Assembly: GCA_964036315.1 (NCBI GenBank)
Contig: OZ038517.1
Span: 14,110,272-14,174,271 of the forward strand
Length of the DNA: 64,000 nucleotides
Source: Acanthosepion esculentum
Taxonomy: Eukaryota; Mollusca; Cephalopoda; Sepiida; Sepiidae
Direction: 5' to 3'
The notes beneath the pieces were generated by a model. That model made no database searches. It saw only the letters and a list, made by a program, of their open reading frames with translations, and was not told the DNA's origin. Below are positions 7,972 to 19,454 of the stretch, piece after piece; position 1 is the stretch's first letter, and each line of letters opens with the position of its first letter. The position numbers and the translations under genes are program-made.

Positions 7972-8112
7972 AATCCATATTGGTTATAATTTATTTTGTG
8001 AATATTGTTATATTCATCTCTTCAGACCAAAACTTTTTTTTTTCTTAAAATCTTTCGGTCTGAAGAGATGAATATAACAATATTCATTAAATAAATTATA
8101 ACCGATATGCAT
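7972..8112. repeat. Long hairpin, ~56-bp arms
   Basis: The left arm is 7972-8028 (ATCCATATTGGTTATAATTT through TTCATCTCTTCAGACC). The right arm is about 8059-8112 (GGTCTGAAGAGATGAATATA through AATTATAACCGATATGCAT). The ~30-bp loop is rich in T. The inner ends are perfect for more than 25 bp. Probably an element terminus; the CAGACC/GGTCTG core is shared with the hairpin at 20-113. Confidence 0.8.
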
Positions 8113-8219
8113 TTTTAAGGAGTTTTCTTGATTTATCATTATATTGCACTGTAACTTACATTCAGCACTCTTTGGATTAATGTGCTCCTTGGAATTATCA
8201 CTATCAATTACAAATTGGC

Positions 8220-8221
<2 letters not shown>

Positions 8222-8259
<38 letters not shown>
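8222..8259. repeat. TA microsatellite
   Basis: About 19 TA units inside a PLE-like remnant. Confidence 0.95.
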
Positions 8260-8262
<3 letters not shown>

Positions 8263-8454
8263 GTATTTAGGCAGCAATCCTTCTTTCATGCACATTTCAT
8301 TAAAAACGACTGACCAGGTGCTTTTATTTAGTTTTTTATATAATTCCTTGTGCGATCTAATAAAGTTTTTCTTTTCAGATGATAAATTATATAAAAACTG
8401 TCCGAATGTTCTTTTTATCCGAGCGCTTTCGGCTATACATTTAGCCATTTTCAA
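8260..8454 (-). pseudogene. Penelope-like N-terminal region remnant
   Basis: Minus-strand frame: M-K-M-A-K-C-I-A-E-S-A-R-I-K-R-T-F-G, then I-R-S-H-K-E-L-Y-K-K-L, and W-S-V-V-F-N-E-M-C-M-K-E-G-L-L-P-K-Y-T, ending in a TA tract. The FNE-x-C..LLPK-Y-T motif is shared with 833-905 and 1058-1230. The upstream segment 8376-8470 contains GAGCGCTTTCGGCTATACAT and CATTTTCAAGGA, resembling the terminal repeats seen next to PLEs. Probably a 5'-truncated or TA-interrupted PLE; assignment tentative. Confidence 0.4.
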
Positions 8455-8475
8455 GGATTATATTTCAACTGTTAG

Positions 8476-8477
<2 letters not shown>

Positions 8478-8527
<50 letters not shown>
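8478..8527. repeat. TA microsatellite
   Basis: About 25 TA units. Confidence 0.95.
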
Positions 8528-8531
<4 letters not shown>

Positions 8532-8627
8532 TTTAAACACGTAGTATTGAATGTTAAAGACAATATAGTCTTGCATATTTTCTTTTGAATTTTCTCATAT
8601 TCTCTTATGAGACTTTTTATTTGAAAA

Positions 8628-8710
8628 TGATTTCGAAATAAGTATTGTCCGTACGATGACCTAGCGCTTTCGAAAATCATTGTTCATCTTCAGGGTCAAT
8701 ATTTTTAGTC
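8628..8710 (+). mobile_element. PLE-terminus-like segment
   Basis: TAGCGCTTTCGAAAATCATT and TTCATCTTCAGGGTCAATAT echo the GCGCTTTCGG...TTTTCAAGGA segment at 8428-8460, a pattern common at ends of Penelope-like insertions. No coding sequence. Confidence 0.3.
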
Positions 8711-8988
8711 AAAATTTTTTTTAAACCAGCATTTGCCAATTATCTTGTAGCGTAATCATGTTGCTACTTTTTTACAAACTAAATAAACGTTACAAAATCA
8801 TTTTAATTTCAAAAGACGTGATGATGTTATCATGTGCATGGCGAAGATTTTTATCATGTGACAGCGTGAAAAAGATTTTTATTATACAAGCCAAAAGATC
8901 GAAGAATACGTTATAAAATTTAAATATATTATAAACATTGTAATATGTTACCAGAAATATTGTAATCTATATGATTAATAATATATAC

Positions 8989-8994
<6 letters not shown>

Positions 8995-9050
<56 letters not shown>
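8995..9050. repeat. TA microsatellite
   Basis: About 28 TA units. The following 9051-9207 shows nothing recognisable. Confidence 0.95.
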
Positions 9051-9052
<2 letters not shown>

Positions 9053-9205
9053 GTGTGTGGGGCAGAATTACACCATGAAGATGACAAAGTATTTGGCATG
9101 TGTCTTGCATCTGACAACTCAAATATAAGGATGTTATTATTCAATGATTTTGCAATTAATCATATTAACACTGCTATTTAATTCTTTGTATAAATTGTAT
9201 GTTTA

Positions 9206-9207
<2 letters not shown>

Positions 9208-9262
<55 letters not shown>
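9208..9262. repeat. TA microsatellite
   Basis: Pure TA tract directly 5' of foldback copy 3, as at 1231-1272. Confidence 0.95.
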
Positions 9263-9265
<3 letters not shown>

Positions 9266-9395
9266 AAATATAGTCTTAAAGTGTGCTATATTTATGGGAT
9301 AAAGTGCTCAATATCAGAGATAGAGAGTGTGTAAATATAAAAGTGAACATAGAAGTCAACACTTAGAGGCGACAGTCTGTTTCTATGTTCACTTT

Positions 9396-9403
<8 letters not shown>
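9263..9403 (+). mobile_element. Foldback/MITE-like repeat, copy 3
   Basis: AAAGAAATATAGTCTTAAA through GATAAAGTGCTCAATATCAG, then AAGTGAACATAGAAGTCAAC, CACTTAGAGGCGACAGTCTG and back through TTTCTATGTTCACTTTTATA. Matches 1273-1510 but the internal inverted arm is deleted. Ends in another TA tract (9401-9430). Confidence 0.65.
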
Positions 9404-9431
<28 letters not shown>

Positions 9432-9433
<2 letters not shown>

Positions 9434-9800
9434 CTCCCAGCATGTGACACCTTTGTAAAGTGTCTAAAAACCCTACCACAGGTTGACCCAAGCCATGTCA
9501 GTGAAATTGGGTAGATGGAACACTTGGGGGCTGTCGATTGCTGTCCTAGCACGAAGCTACAAGTCATCATGGCCGGGGGCTTGAGTGTGCTGGCCTTGTT
9601 CAAATTGTTGATCACGCTAAATAACATGCTCTCTCCCAGAAACTGTAACTAAGGTCTGCTCAGCATAGTTGCAGTATAGACCACAGGTGGGCTCTGTGGT
9701 TGTTGAACAAACACAAATGTGCCTGAGCAAGCATCTGAATTCGGGATTGGCTAGTCGCCCTAATAGACGGTATCCTCAAATATGAGTGGCCAGCTATCGT
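9432..9800 (+). mobile_element. tRNA-derived SINE-like repeat, copy 2 (5' truncated)
   Basis: Shares CCAGCATGTG, CAGGTTGACCCAAGCC, TACAAGTCATCATGGCC, CCAGAAACTGTAACTAAGG and GAGTGGCCAGCTAT with copy 1. Keeps a 3' stretch (CTGAATTCGGGATTGGCTAG) that copy 1 lacks. The 5' end is cut at a TA tract. Confidence 0.65.
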
Positions 9801-9844
9801 ATATATATGTATGCCTACGAGATAACGATATATATTTTATATAT

Positions 9845-10080
9845 CCGAAACAATAGTGGGGAAAAATGTATGACAAAGTGGGAAAAATTTTCTTGTGACA
9901 CGTTTTGTCCTTTAGGATTTCATTGGACTAAATTTGTTATATTGGTGCAACTGCACTTGCACATGAACAAGGGATGCTGGGAATTTTAAGTTATAATTTT
10001 TTTTTTTTTTAATCTAACCGATTTCATTGAGATGCTTTTCCTTTGCATCACTTTTGCTAGTAGATATCCCACACTGTGAT
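9845..10080 (+). mobile_element. Solo Penelope-like terminal repeat
   Basis: Collinear with 7180-7470: ATGACAAAGTGGGAAAAATT, GACACGTTTTGTCCTTTAGG, ATTGGACTAAA, a T-run, and TATCCCACACTGTGATAA. No endonuclease or RT sequence is attached. Confidence 0.5.
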
Positions 10081-10084
10081 AATT

Positions 10085-10535
10085 AGATTTCCATAGCCAC
10101 AGATAGACGTGTGGCTAAAAGGGTTAGAATATTCAGTTTCTGACAATGAGACCTAAGTTCAAACCCTATCATGGTTAATTTGTCAAGAAGGCGATTTCAT
10201 GGTAATAGTTTTAGGAGGTCATCGGCTAACCTATGCCGTTTAAGTGAAATTGGACAGATGGAAATGTTCATAAGCCATTGATAGTTGTCATGCTAGCATG
10301 AAGTCACAAGTCATCGTGACTGAGGGATAAAGCATACTGGCCTTGTTCAATTAATGTGCTCTCACCCAGAAACTGTAAGGTCCACACAGAATTGTTACAG
10401 TATAAAAAACAGGTTGGCTGTGTGGGGGTTGAACAAACACAAACGTACTTCAGCAGGTGTCTGCAAAGGGATTGATTTGACGTCCAAGCACACACGCATA
10501 CTCAGAAATGTGCAGCCAGGCATTATAGCCACAGA
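10085..10535 (+). mobile_element. tRNA-derived SINE-like repeat, copy 3 (with 5' head)
   Basis: The most complete copy at the 5' end. The head has an A-box-like GTGGCTAAAAGGGTTAGAAT and a B-box-like AAGTTCAAACCC about 45 bp apart, the spacing of a tRNA-type Pol III promoter. The body shares GTTAATTTGTCAAGAAGG, AAGTCACAAGTCATCGTGAC, ACCCAGAAACTGTAAGG and a GTTGAACAAACACAAACGT block with copies 1 and 2. Non-coding. Confidence 0.65.
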
Positions 10536-10599
10536 TCTATACAAAGATAAAGATATCCCCACCTACAAAAATTCAGTAACATTTGATTTTTTAATGAAT

Positions 10600-12545
10600 T
10601 AAAAAAAGAAATCTTCTTAAGATAATAATGAAAATTTTTTTTTTTTTTTTATTAAAGGTAATTACTTTTATTATAATAAAAATAAAATATAAATTTTGAA
10701 TTTTTCTCTTATTTTAAATATTTTTAAAAGTGAAAAAAAATTTTCAGAAAATATATGAATTTTCAATTATTTATGTTATTTTTGTAACAATTTAATTTTT
10801 ATCATTTTCCAGAAAAATTATCAATATAACTTTTAAAAAAGCAAATTAAGAAGGTAAAAACGTAAAAAAAAATTTAAATATCGCATAAAAATAGAAATAT
10901 GACAATTTTGATTTTAAAAATTGGCACAAAAAAAAAAAAAAGAAAAAAGAATTTTAAAAAAAAAAGGATTAAAAAAAAAAACGAATTCGTTTTCGGAACA
11001 TTCGCAGAAATATTGTCCCAAAAATACATGCTGTACAAAGCAAATACACACAGACTAACACTAAAAAAATAGTTGGGTTTTTTTTTACCTATCGTGACTT
11101 TGGTCTGACACAAGGCCACACGTGTGGGAGTATTTAATTAATGATCGAACCCACTACGCTGGCTGGTTTGTATAGCTAACCAAACAACTGCATAACCAGA
11201 GATTTCAACATATTGAGAATGAGAATATACGCGAAGGGTGCTGAAAATTCCTCGGCCTGACCCACTCTCCAAAAGAAAACCTGACCAAATAGGATGTTTT
11301 TTTAAGGACTTCTTGTCGAGTTAAGAACTTTCTAGCAACACTTCCTGCACAAAAATATAAATGAACACGAACAGGTTGAGAAACAATATAAATTCGAAGA
11401 AATATCCATTATCGAATTTGAATAATAATGAATATTTCCTCGACTGTTGCTTTTTAAATTTTTAAAATTCACTTCTTTAAAAAAAAAAAAATCTTGTGGG
11501 TGTTTTTAATCTTTTTGAAAGCTTGCTATCCAAATTTTAAGAATTTTAAATAAGTGAAACAAAAATTATTTAAAATAGAAATGAAAAAAGAATTGTTTAA
11601 AATAAAAGTGAAAAAAATTATTTAAAATAAAAGTAAAAAAAAAAAAATTATCTAAAATAAATAAATAAAAAATAAATTCCATAATTAAGTTTAAAAATCA
11701 ATTAAAAAATGTTGTCAACCCTAGATTAAAACCAGGTATAAAAAAAAAATAAAAATATTTTCTAATAAAATAAAATTTTATCAATATTTTTCTGTAAGTA
11801 GAAAAAATTACAAAAAAATATTTTTGGCAATTTTTACTCTTACCTTTTTTTAAAAAATCTGTTAAGTTTGAATTTTTTTTTTTAAGACTAGAAATAAAAA
11901 GTTCAAATGCTGATTTTCAAGGCAAGACAGAACAATTAACATCCAACTTTAAAAACTGGTGCAAAAAAAAACAAAAAAAAAAAAAAACTATCTTACTCCC
12001 ACTAGGCTTTGGACCGTACAAATAAGTAACAAAGACTAAATGTATTTAATAAAATAATAAATTAAATTAAACTATAATTAATAATAAATAGACTTTTTGA
12101 AAAATTTTAAGTATTTTTTTTTTTACAAAATTTTTTCATTACTTTTTTAGTTTTTCCTATTTACATTTTAAAACATTTTTCGTACCTAACACACAATATT
12201 TCTGCTTTTATTTTTTAAATAGTAGGCTGAATCTCTTTAAACAAGAACGTAAATCTGTGTAGGGTACCTACAACTGCATTTCACATAATTATATACACTA
12301 GTGCACTGACACAAACAACGAAGGAGCTTGAAAAGAAATTTCTTTTTGCAAAAAAACTGTTAAGTCCTTAACAGTAGAATTTTTTAAAGGTATCATTTTT
12401 TTTCCTTTTAATTTTAGAATCATTTGGATATGTTTGTGATTTGATAAAAAAAGGGATGACTTCGTAAGTAGTAATGTAATGTAAATGAACTAATAATAAA
12501 AATAATAAACAATGTTACTATGGCATTATTATTCATACTACTGCT
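10600..12545. other. AT-rich DNA, no gene seen
   Basis: Long A and T homopolymers. No conserved reading frame, splice-bounded exon or repeat match recognised. Likely intronic if the PKC gene extends leftwards. Confidence 0.6.
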
Positions 12546-12555
12546 GCTGGTAGCA

Positions 12556-12568
12556 TACACACACACAC

Positions 12569-12646
<78 letters not shown>
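12556..12646. repeat. CA/TA compound microsatellite
   Basis: Short CA tract, then more than 35 TA units, followed by ATT and AGT trinucleotide runs to about 12715. Confidence 0.95.
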
Positions 12647-12647
<1 letters not shown>

Positions 12648-13145
12648 TATTATTACTATTATTTTTAGTAGTAGTAGTAAGTAGTAGTGTTATTCCTATT
12701 AATAATAATATTGTGTGTTAGGTCCTCCATAGTTGTTCGCCAAGCCCCCGTTTTTCGCCAACCGTCAGCAAAAGAACTGCCCACAATCACAGATTGAGGG
12801 GAAAAATGGGGGTTTAAATTATTAAAAAGAAACAATTATCTTTGCATTTCTTTTTTTTTTTAATAGGGTCGTAAAATACGAAGAATTCTCTAGCTGTCTG
12901 TGAAAGCAAGGGAAGAAATGAGTTAGTTAAAAAGTGATGATAAAAAGAATTTAAGCTGGAGGAAGAAAATTTTGGACTGAACTGAACACAAGATGTGGTG
13001 ATTGATAAGTAAGAAGGAAAAGGCAGGTTCTTTTTGTGTGTTTTTTTTTTAAGAAAAAAAAAAAGAAAAGAAAAGGTGATGAAAGAAAAGAGAAAAGCCA
13101 ATAAGAATTAGAGGGGGTGTTAGTTTTAGGATACATTATTTTGTT

Positions 13146-13151
13146 TCTTAC
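13146..13151 (-). other. Splice donor of the PKC exon
   Basis: On the minus strand the exon ends AGCTGG and continues GTAAGAAAC, a consensus 5' splice site after a complete Trp codon (phase 0). Confidence 0.85.
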
Positions 13152-13481
13152 CCAGCTATCAGGATTGGTTTTAAATTCCTCTAAGGGTAAAAAGACATTG
13201 GCAACGAACTCGTCCGGGGGAATGGCTGCATCGTGAAACACCGTCAGTCCAATAATTTGACCATTGTGGACTTCTGTCTGAAAATTTTCATTCCACACCG
13301 GTCGATTTGTCTTCGATTTGGACGTCGTTCGGGCGATCGGTACGTCATCGATATCAATAGATATGTAAGGATCGATCTGGGTGATGTTTTTGTTCATTTG
13401 ATGCCTCGTCGCGAAGTCTGTGGGCCGTAGATCGCGCGCTTCTAATACGGCTAGTTTGAGAGATCCGCTGAAGTAAACCAT
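13152..13481 (-). CDS. Novel-type protein kinase C (epsilon/Apl II-like), first coding exon: C2 domain
   Basis: A 110-codon exon on the minus strand. Novel PKCs are lipid-activated Ser/Thr kinases that respond to diacylglycerol but not calcium; their N-terminal C2 domain handles membrane and protein targeting. The exon starts [10 protein letters not shown] (family pattern MVxF-x-G-x-LK-[IL]). It has [11 protein letters not shown] (residues 36-46), [11 protein letters not shown] (57-67) and [15 protein letters not shown] (81-95), all typical of epsilon/eta-type C2 domains. It ends ...N-P-D-S-W exactly on a GTAAGA donor, matching the position after a conserved Asp-Trp where vertebrate PKC-epsilon exon 1 ends. 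The AUG at 13481 has a favourable context (A at -3, G at +4). The frame is open further upstream through the TA/TG tract, so the start is chosen by homology. The C1, kinase and C-terminal exons must lie beyond the left edge. Confidence 0.9.
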
Positions 13482-13487
13482 TTTTTT

Positions 13488-13567
13488 ATATATACATACA
13501 TATATATATATATATATACATACATATATATATATATATACACATACATACATATACATATATATAT

Positions 13568-13607
<40 letters not shown>

Positions 13608-13610
13608 CTT
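13488..13610. repeat. TA/TG microsatellite abutting the PKC start codon
   Basis: About 120 bp of TA repeats with ATGT interruptions. It ends only 6 nt from the initiator AUG, inside the presumed 5' UTR or at its junction. On the sense strand it contains several ATGs in frame with the PKC ORF and no in-frame stop until beyond 13670. Confidence 0.9.
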
Positions 13611-13619
13611 TTTCCTTTG

Positions 13620-14870
13620 TTTTCTTTTTTTTTTTTGGTGTGCTTGCACCACACGCACACACACACGCACGCACGCACACGCTTCTTATCCTTTCTACTC
13701 TCCTTTCGGTTTCTCCTTCTCTCACTCTCCTCCCCCTTCCTTCCCTTTAAGGTCCTATACTCGTTTCGTTACACTCGCACCTCACTCTTCACGATCATCC
13801 TCTCAACGGGCACTTCCCACCCTCTCTTTTGAGACCCTCCTCTCGCTGCTGCTCTCTCTCCCCCTCTCTCAGAAATTCTAATACTTTCGTTCCTTCTCAC
13901 GAAACCTCTATATATCACGACTTTTCTTTCACCTCTCGACTTTAGGGCGCTTCTTTTGTTGTTGTTGTTATTTTTTTTTGTTCACTATTAAAGATCTTGC
14001 TTGTCTTCGCTTTCTCTCTCACTCTCTCTATATATATCTTAGTCGTTCTTCCTCATTTTCTCTCCCCCTCTCTCTAAACTTAATCAGCACCCATCCTCAC
14101 CACCTCGTGCTTGCCAGTAAAAAGCAAAGCTTCCGGCCTCTCCTCTCACTCTTTCTTCAAATGCTACCTCTTACTACCACCCGCTTGCTCCCTCTGTCTA
14201 TATATAGCTTCTCGCCGAAACCCCTCTCTAACTATCCTTATACTACCCTATAGTTAAAATCTTTTGGCTCTCACACTCACTCTCTTTTTCTGTATGTAAC
14301 TAGACATTTTATTCTCAGATACGCAAATTTCGGACCAGTTTAAAGTTGTATCCAGTTGCCGTTATTATTATTATTATTTATTAGGCGCTATTTTTAAAGA
14401 ATCTTATAATCAAGGACGTTTTCAACTTAGCCAGGAATAAGTCTTATCGCCACTGTTGCTACCCCCTCTCTATTTGCTCCTGTCTATCTCTCTCTATTTA
14501 CAAAACCACACAAACATCGATATATTGCTCTCTCTCAAAATTAATCAGTCTATTAAATTTTAATAAATTATTATAAATATCGAATATGTTTCAATGTTAA
14601 AAATCAAATATAATATCAATATAAAAAAAGGATTTATTTTTAAATAATAATCATAATAATAATAATATAATCTCACACTTATCCTCTTTTTCTTTCTGCT
14701 TCCTCTCCGACGGTCTTACTCTTTCTACCTCGGAACTTTTTTCCTTTCCTCCTACTCTCTTTTTATTATTTGCTTCTCTTTTGTCTCTCTCCCTCTCTCT
14801 CTCTCTCTCTTCCCACTCTCTGCAAAAGTGACTACTTTGACTGACACCCTTGTTGAATGGTGCACCTCTC
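13620..14870 (-). promoter_or_regulatory. Pyrimidine-rich (sense: GA-rich) presumed PKC upstream/5' UTR region
   Basis: The plus strand is dense in CTCTCT, TCTCTC and CCCTCTC tracts (13690-14280, 14460-14490, 14690-14820), so the PKC sense strand is GA-rich. CA/GC runs such as CACGCACGCACGCACAC lie nearest the exon. This fits a promoter or 5' UTR, but no TATA box, initiator or CpG-island-like block is clear. Transcription start is unknown. Confidence 0.35.
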
Positions 14871-15360
14871 ACTGTTTCTCCGTCTATGTTGCCTTTTTTT
14901 ATATTATTATTATTATTTATTTATTATTACTACTACTTAATTATTATATTAATTATTATTATTATTATTCACAACAAAACTTGAACAATCTTTTACATTT
15001 AAATAGATTTTTTAATTCCAAAAATATATTGCAAATATAAATTCTATTGGGTTTTTAAAAAATAATTTTATCAAAGAAACTTGACAATTTCTCCATCACT
15101 CAACAATGTACTGTGTGTAATTCTTTGCAATAAACTTCCAATTAATAGCTTTTCTTGAAACAAAATACACACAAACACACGCACATATATATATATATTT
15201 ATATATAACTATAACAAAAAAATTAGTTTTCTTTTAAACTAGGAAAACCATTTTTTTCTATCAAAAAGGCCTTAGAGATGTAGAGATCAATTTTTTTAGC
15301 TTACCTGTTAATTACCAATTACTACACGTGCTATATACTAATTACAAATTTATATATGTA

Positions 15361-15367
15361 TATATGT

Positions 15368-15421
<54 letters not shown>
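15361..15421. repeat. GT microsatellite
   Basis: About 29 GT units with one TTT interruption. Confidence 0.95.
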
Positions 15422-15423
<2 letters not shown>

Positions 15424-17120
15424 TATTTTATATATTATCTATCTGCTACACCTAAAATAGAAATATTTTAACTGAAATTAGCATGACACTTTAACCATAA
15501 CATTTTTTCTTGTAACCTTCTGGTTTTGAATATCTATATATGAATATATATATATATATACATACATTTATATATATACATGTGTACATATACTACACAC
15601 TTATATATGAATGGATATATATATATATATATATAGTATAGTCCCTACAATCCCCCCTCTTACCCTTTCCCCAAAATTGAATGCGCCACCCTTATTCCTA
15701 ATGACCCCCCCTGTTCAAGAGACAGGATTTTCTACGAGTATAGCAAATATAGACACAGAGACATGAGAAATTTGAGGTAGATAATTCTGAGATGGATTTG
15801 TAAGCTTCAAAGACGGAAGGGGATTTTTTAAAGGAATCTCCTATGTCTAACTCGACTGGAATTCTATATCCTATTTTGTCAATAATTTATTTTCTTTCTC
15901 TCTTTGATTGAGTTGTTACTGAACTCCACCTGTTGAGAATTCAGGTTTAAGCTGACCTCCCCACCAACGAGGAAACCAGATATGGTTTTTATGACCCTGC
16001 ATAAATCTAATTTATAACAAGAAATAATAAAGTATTCGTTGGCATGAAACACCAACTCATTTAAGGATCTAACCAAAATAATTTGATTACATACATATTT
16101 GTTTGAAAATATATAAATTTTGTTAATTATGAATGTTCACTTATATACACACACATATACATATCTAAGTAAGTATATAAATTTGTGGGGCGGGTAATTT
16201 CTAATTTTAGATTTTATTTCAAGTAAATAGCTTCCTCAATGCCAATCTTTAATGTACAACTGGAATTATTTACAATATATATGTATGTGAGTGTTTATCT
16301 ACCATAAATAAACATGCATATACCTATATCACATATGTTCTAGAACTTTCTTTGGTACACCCTTTTAGTCTTAAGAAATTGTTTAAGCAAATATGAAAGA
16401 AATGCTCTTGTCTTGCTATATTGTAGTATTATTAGTTTTTTCTTAAAATTATTTTATATAAAAATCCTATCCACAAAGATTTTGATTAACTAAAATACTC
16501 TTATTATTTAAAAAGAAATATTGACTCAATAACGACAAGGTATTTTTTTTGTTTTTTTGTTTTGTATATTTAAAAAAAATTAATTCAATAAAAATGATAA
16601 ATTCAAAAAAACGAAAATTTTCATTTTGGTACAATCAAATATTCTTTTTAAATATATGTTTTAAAATACTATCTAGGGGGAAAACTGGGTGTTTTTACAT
16701 TTAATTGGAGAAATTCTTAAGTTTCAAAAATACTGAATTAAAAAAAAAAGAATAGGAATAAGAAGACAAATCCAATTTTTTTTTTAGTGAAAGTGAATGA
16801 GTAAATGATTTGAAATCTTTTGTCAGAAATTAGGTTTTTCCCCCTTCGTATTTTTCTTTAAAGGAAATTAATTGAAAGGAAAAGCTCTGACAGAAGAGAA
16901 AAGCATAAAAATCTATTTTTAAATTTAAATAATTAATTAATTGGAAAAATAACGTAGAAAAAAAGGCTTGGGAAAGAAAAATTTGAATATGTAATTTTTA
17001 GACTGATTTTTTTTTTCCTACTGCTTGAAATAAAAGATTATATTTCTTAAATATAAATATCGTAACTGGAATTTATAGTCAAAGTCGTACACTATTCTCC
17101 AATATAAAATGTTATTATTT

Positions 17121-17151
17121 GAAAGAGAGAGAGAGAGAGAAAGAGAGAGAA
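17121..17151. repeat. GA microsatellite
   Basis: GAGAGA tract with one AAAG interruption. Confidence 0.9.
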
Positions 17152-19165
17152 GGTAAAGTAACAACTGTTTAGTGTTTATTTTTCGTTTTACAAGCACCTG
17201 TCCATCTGTATTTCCCCACCGTTTTTTTTTGTTTTTTTTTTTGGTGTGAAATTCCGTAAATAAAAAATATAAAAAATTATTTATTTTCTCTAGAGAAGGA
17301 ACCTCTTTATATAAATTTAATAAATATATTTATTTCCGTTTTCTACCGAAGTTAAACTGAGAAAAATTGACGTTGCATGAAGACAACTATTAAAGAGAAG
17401 TCCACAAGGACAAACTAAGTAGACATTCTTTTTCTCACCCAATATTGTTATGATTATATAAATAACAATAATTATATCCACAAAACACTAATAATCTTCA
17501 CTTTCTTTCTTCAAAACATTCAATAATGATTTTAGATTTATGTAAGAGTATTTTTTTCATTTTGCTCCACGAAAATCGACATCCTTTTTCTTTCTTTCTT
17601 TTTTTCCCCAAAAAGATTTTTTTTTTAATTTTAAAGATATATATTTTTTTTTATGAGTGTGATATTTTTTTCTCAGGTTTCAAATGCTGAAAGAATTCTT
17701 TTTCCTGCAATATAGTGCGAGTTGCTGTATAAAATTAAAATAAATTAATTAATTAAAAAAAAAAAAACGAAGAAATTATCCCGAGGAATTTGTTTTCTTC
17801 ACATAGTGAAATCCATCCATGGTCTGTTGTTTCTTCGGTAATGATGTTCCGTTAATGTAAATTGTAAAATCCAGACATCTTTACGAAGTCTTCAAATCAC
17901 CCTCTCTAATTTTTTTTTTTTTTTAAAGAATCCGTGCGTGTGTGTGCGTTTTTAATTTATTTTTTTTTTTTAAGGTAGGATCTCTCTTTGCAAAAAGCCC
18001 AACATCTTCGTTGTGGATCATGAATAATAATTATTATATTTTGTTTGTTTTTGATTAAAAAAAAAAAAAAAAGAAAAGAAAAAAGATAGTAGTTGTGTTA
18101 TTTTTAAAAGGAAGGTTGATGATCAAATGGATTTATTTCTAAATTATTAGAAATAACTGTCTGTCCCTCCAACAACGGTATCAGGCGCAACTACTGGCCA
18201 AGATACATCTGTTTCTATTAAGGGGATGGGGGAGTTTCACAAAGACGTTGAACATAAACAACGGTGCGTGGATAAATAAATAAATAAATAAAATAAAATA
18301 AATCCAAAATAAGTTGTTTTTTTTTTCCTTTCTTTTCTCTTTCTTTTTTGTTTCTTTCTTTTTTTGTTGGATGTGTGCTTTTTTTCTTACTTCTTTTTTC
18401 TTTATTTTTTCTCTTTTTTTTTTTTTGGTTTTGTGTGTTTTTTGTTATTTTTTTTTTTCTAAGATGGTCCCAAAAGAAAGGTAAATATCGGAGGCAAATT
18501 CCTTTGTGTACGTAAGCGAGAAAGGAAACAGTAAAGTTGATTTCACTCCTCTTCAGGAGGAGGGGATGAGTAGGAGTAGACGAAGGACGGAAGTAGGAGA
18601 AAGAGATGAAGAAGAACAAGAAGAGTGAATGTATGGATTTATATCACATTTCCTTTTCCATTCTTTCTTCTTTTATTTCCTTCTTTTTTTTTTTTGGTGT
18701 TATCAAGGACAGTAATTTCTTTTGACACGACACAAGGTACGACCCTAATTATTTAAATATTAGAAAATTAATTTTACAATGTTTTTTTCTTCTTTTAATT
18801 TTATGAATAAAAAAAGAAGGAAAAAAAACCCTTTTTCGTTTCGTATTTTGTCCGCGGAAGTAAAAACAGATTAATAAGCGGAATAATACTTGTACAAAGT
18901 ATATTTTTAAGATAAAAAACGGTAAAAACTAAAAAAAAAAACAGATTTAGATATATAACTGTTTTTTTAATTTTATTTTTATTATTCCTTATTTTAATAA
19001 AAATAAATGGACGAAGTCCTCAAAAAATTTCACAGTCTGCAATTTGCTTCTTGGCGTAAATGTTTTTTAGTTTTTGGTGTTTTTTTTAATCTTATTTGCT
19101 CCGTTTTTAATTTTATTTGTTAATTTTTAGAAAAATGAAAGATTTCATTCACTGTTTTGTAATTG

Positions 19166-19255
19166 AACAAACATCAAAAGGATTTTTTAATGGTTTAAAA
19201 AAAAAGTTAATGACAATGAAGAAGTTGAAAGAGATTCTCTACACAGGAAATGCAC
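19166..19255 (+). repeat. Left-flank segment, inverted copy present inside the array
   Basis: GAACAAACATCAAAAGGATT, GACAATGAAGAAGTTGAAAG and AGATTCTCTACACAGGAAAT are found as a reverse complement, with small differences, at 22533-22613 inside the tandem array that starts ~200 bp to the right. Confidence 0.75.
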
Positions 19256-19454
19256 AAGTGGTCCTGAGAGTGTAACAAATATTCGCTGATGGGAAAAGGA
19301 AGAGAAAAACGACAGAGATTCTTCGCTTGTTCCGAACAATGTGAAAAAACAATGCGAAAAATAAAACCATAGGTCGATTAAACGAATGACAAGAACTCGT
19401 TTCGATTGCAAAGATTGTCAACAGTGTCATTATCATCACGGGTTGATACTCATA

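Larger units (their letters stand above)
14875..19150. other. AT-rich DNA, no gene recognised
   Basis: Contains long homopolymers, ATT runs (14905-14970), a GT tract (15361-15421), a GA tract (17121-17151) and a poly-A/T-rich stretch at 18300-18450. Open frames at 15879-16076 and 18218-18619 (minus) are low-complexity or match nothing I know. Could hold non-coding 5' exons of the PKC gene. Confidence 0.5.

Noticed and set aside
10874..11119. Minus-strand Phe-rich 81-codon frame
   Set aside because: Translation of poly-A/T runs; no conserved motif.
15879..16076. Minus-strand 65-codon frame starting M-V-R-S-L-N-E-L
   Set aside because: Reasonable composition but short and isolated, without homology, splice sites or promoter evidence.
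18218..18619. Minus-strand 133-codon Lys-rich frame
   Set aside because: Most of it is a poly-T-derived Lys/Asn run. The first 50 residues look coding-like but match nothing I recognise and have no splice support.
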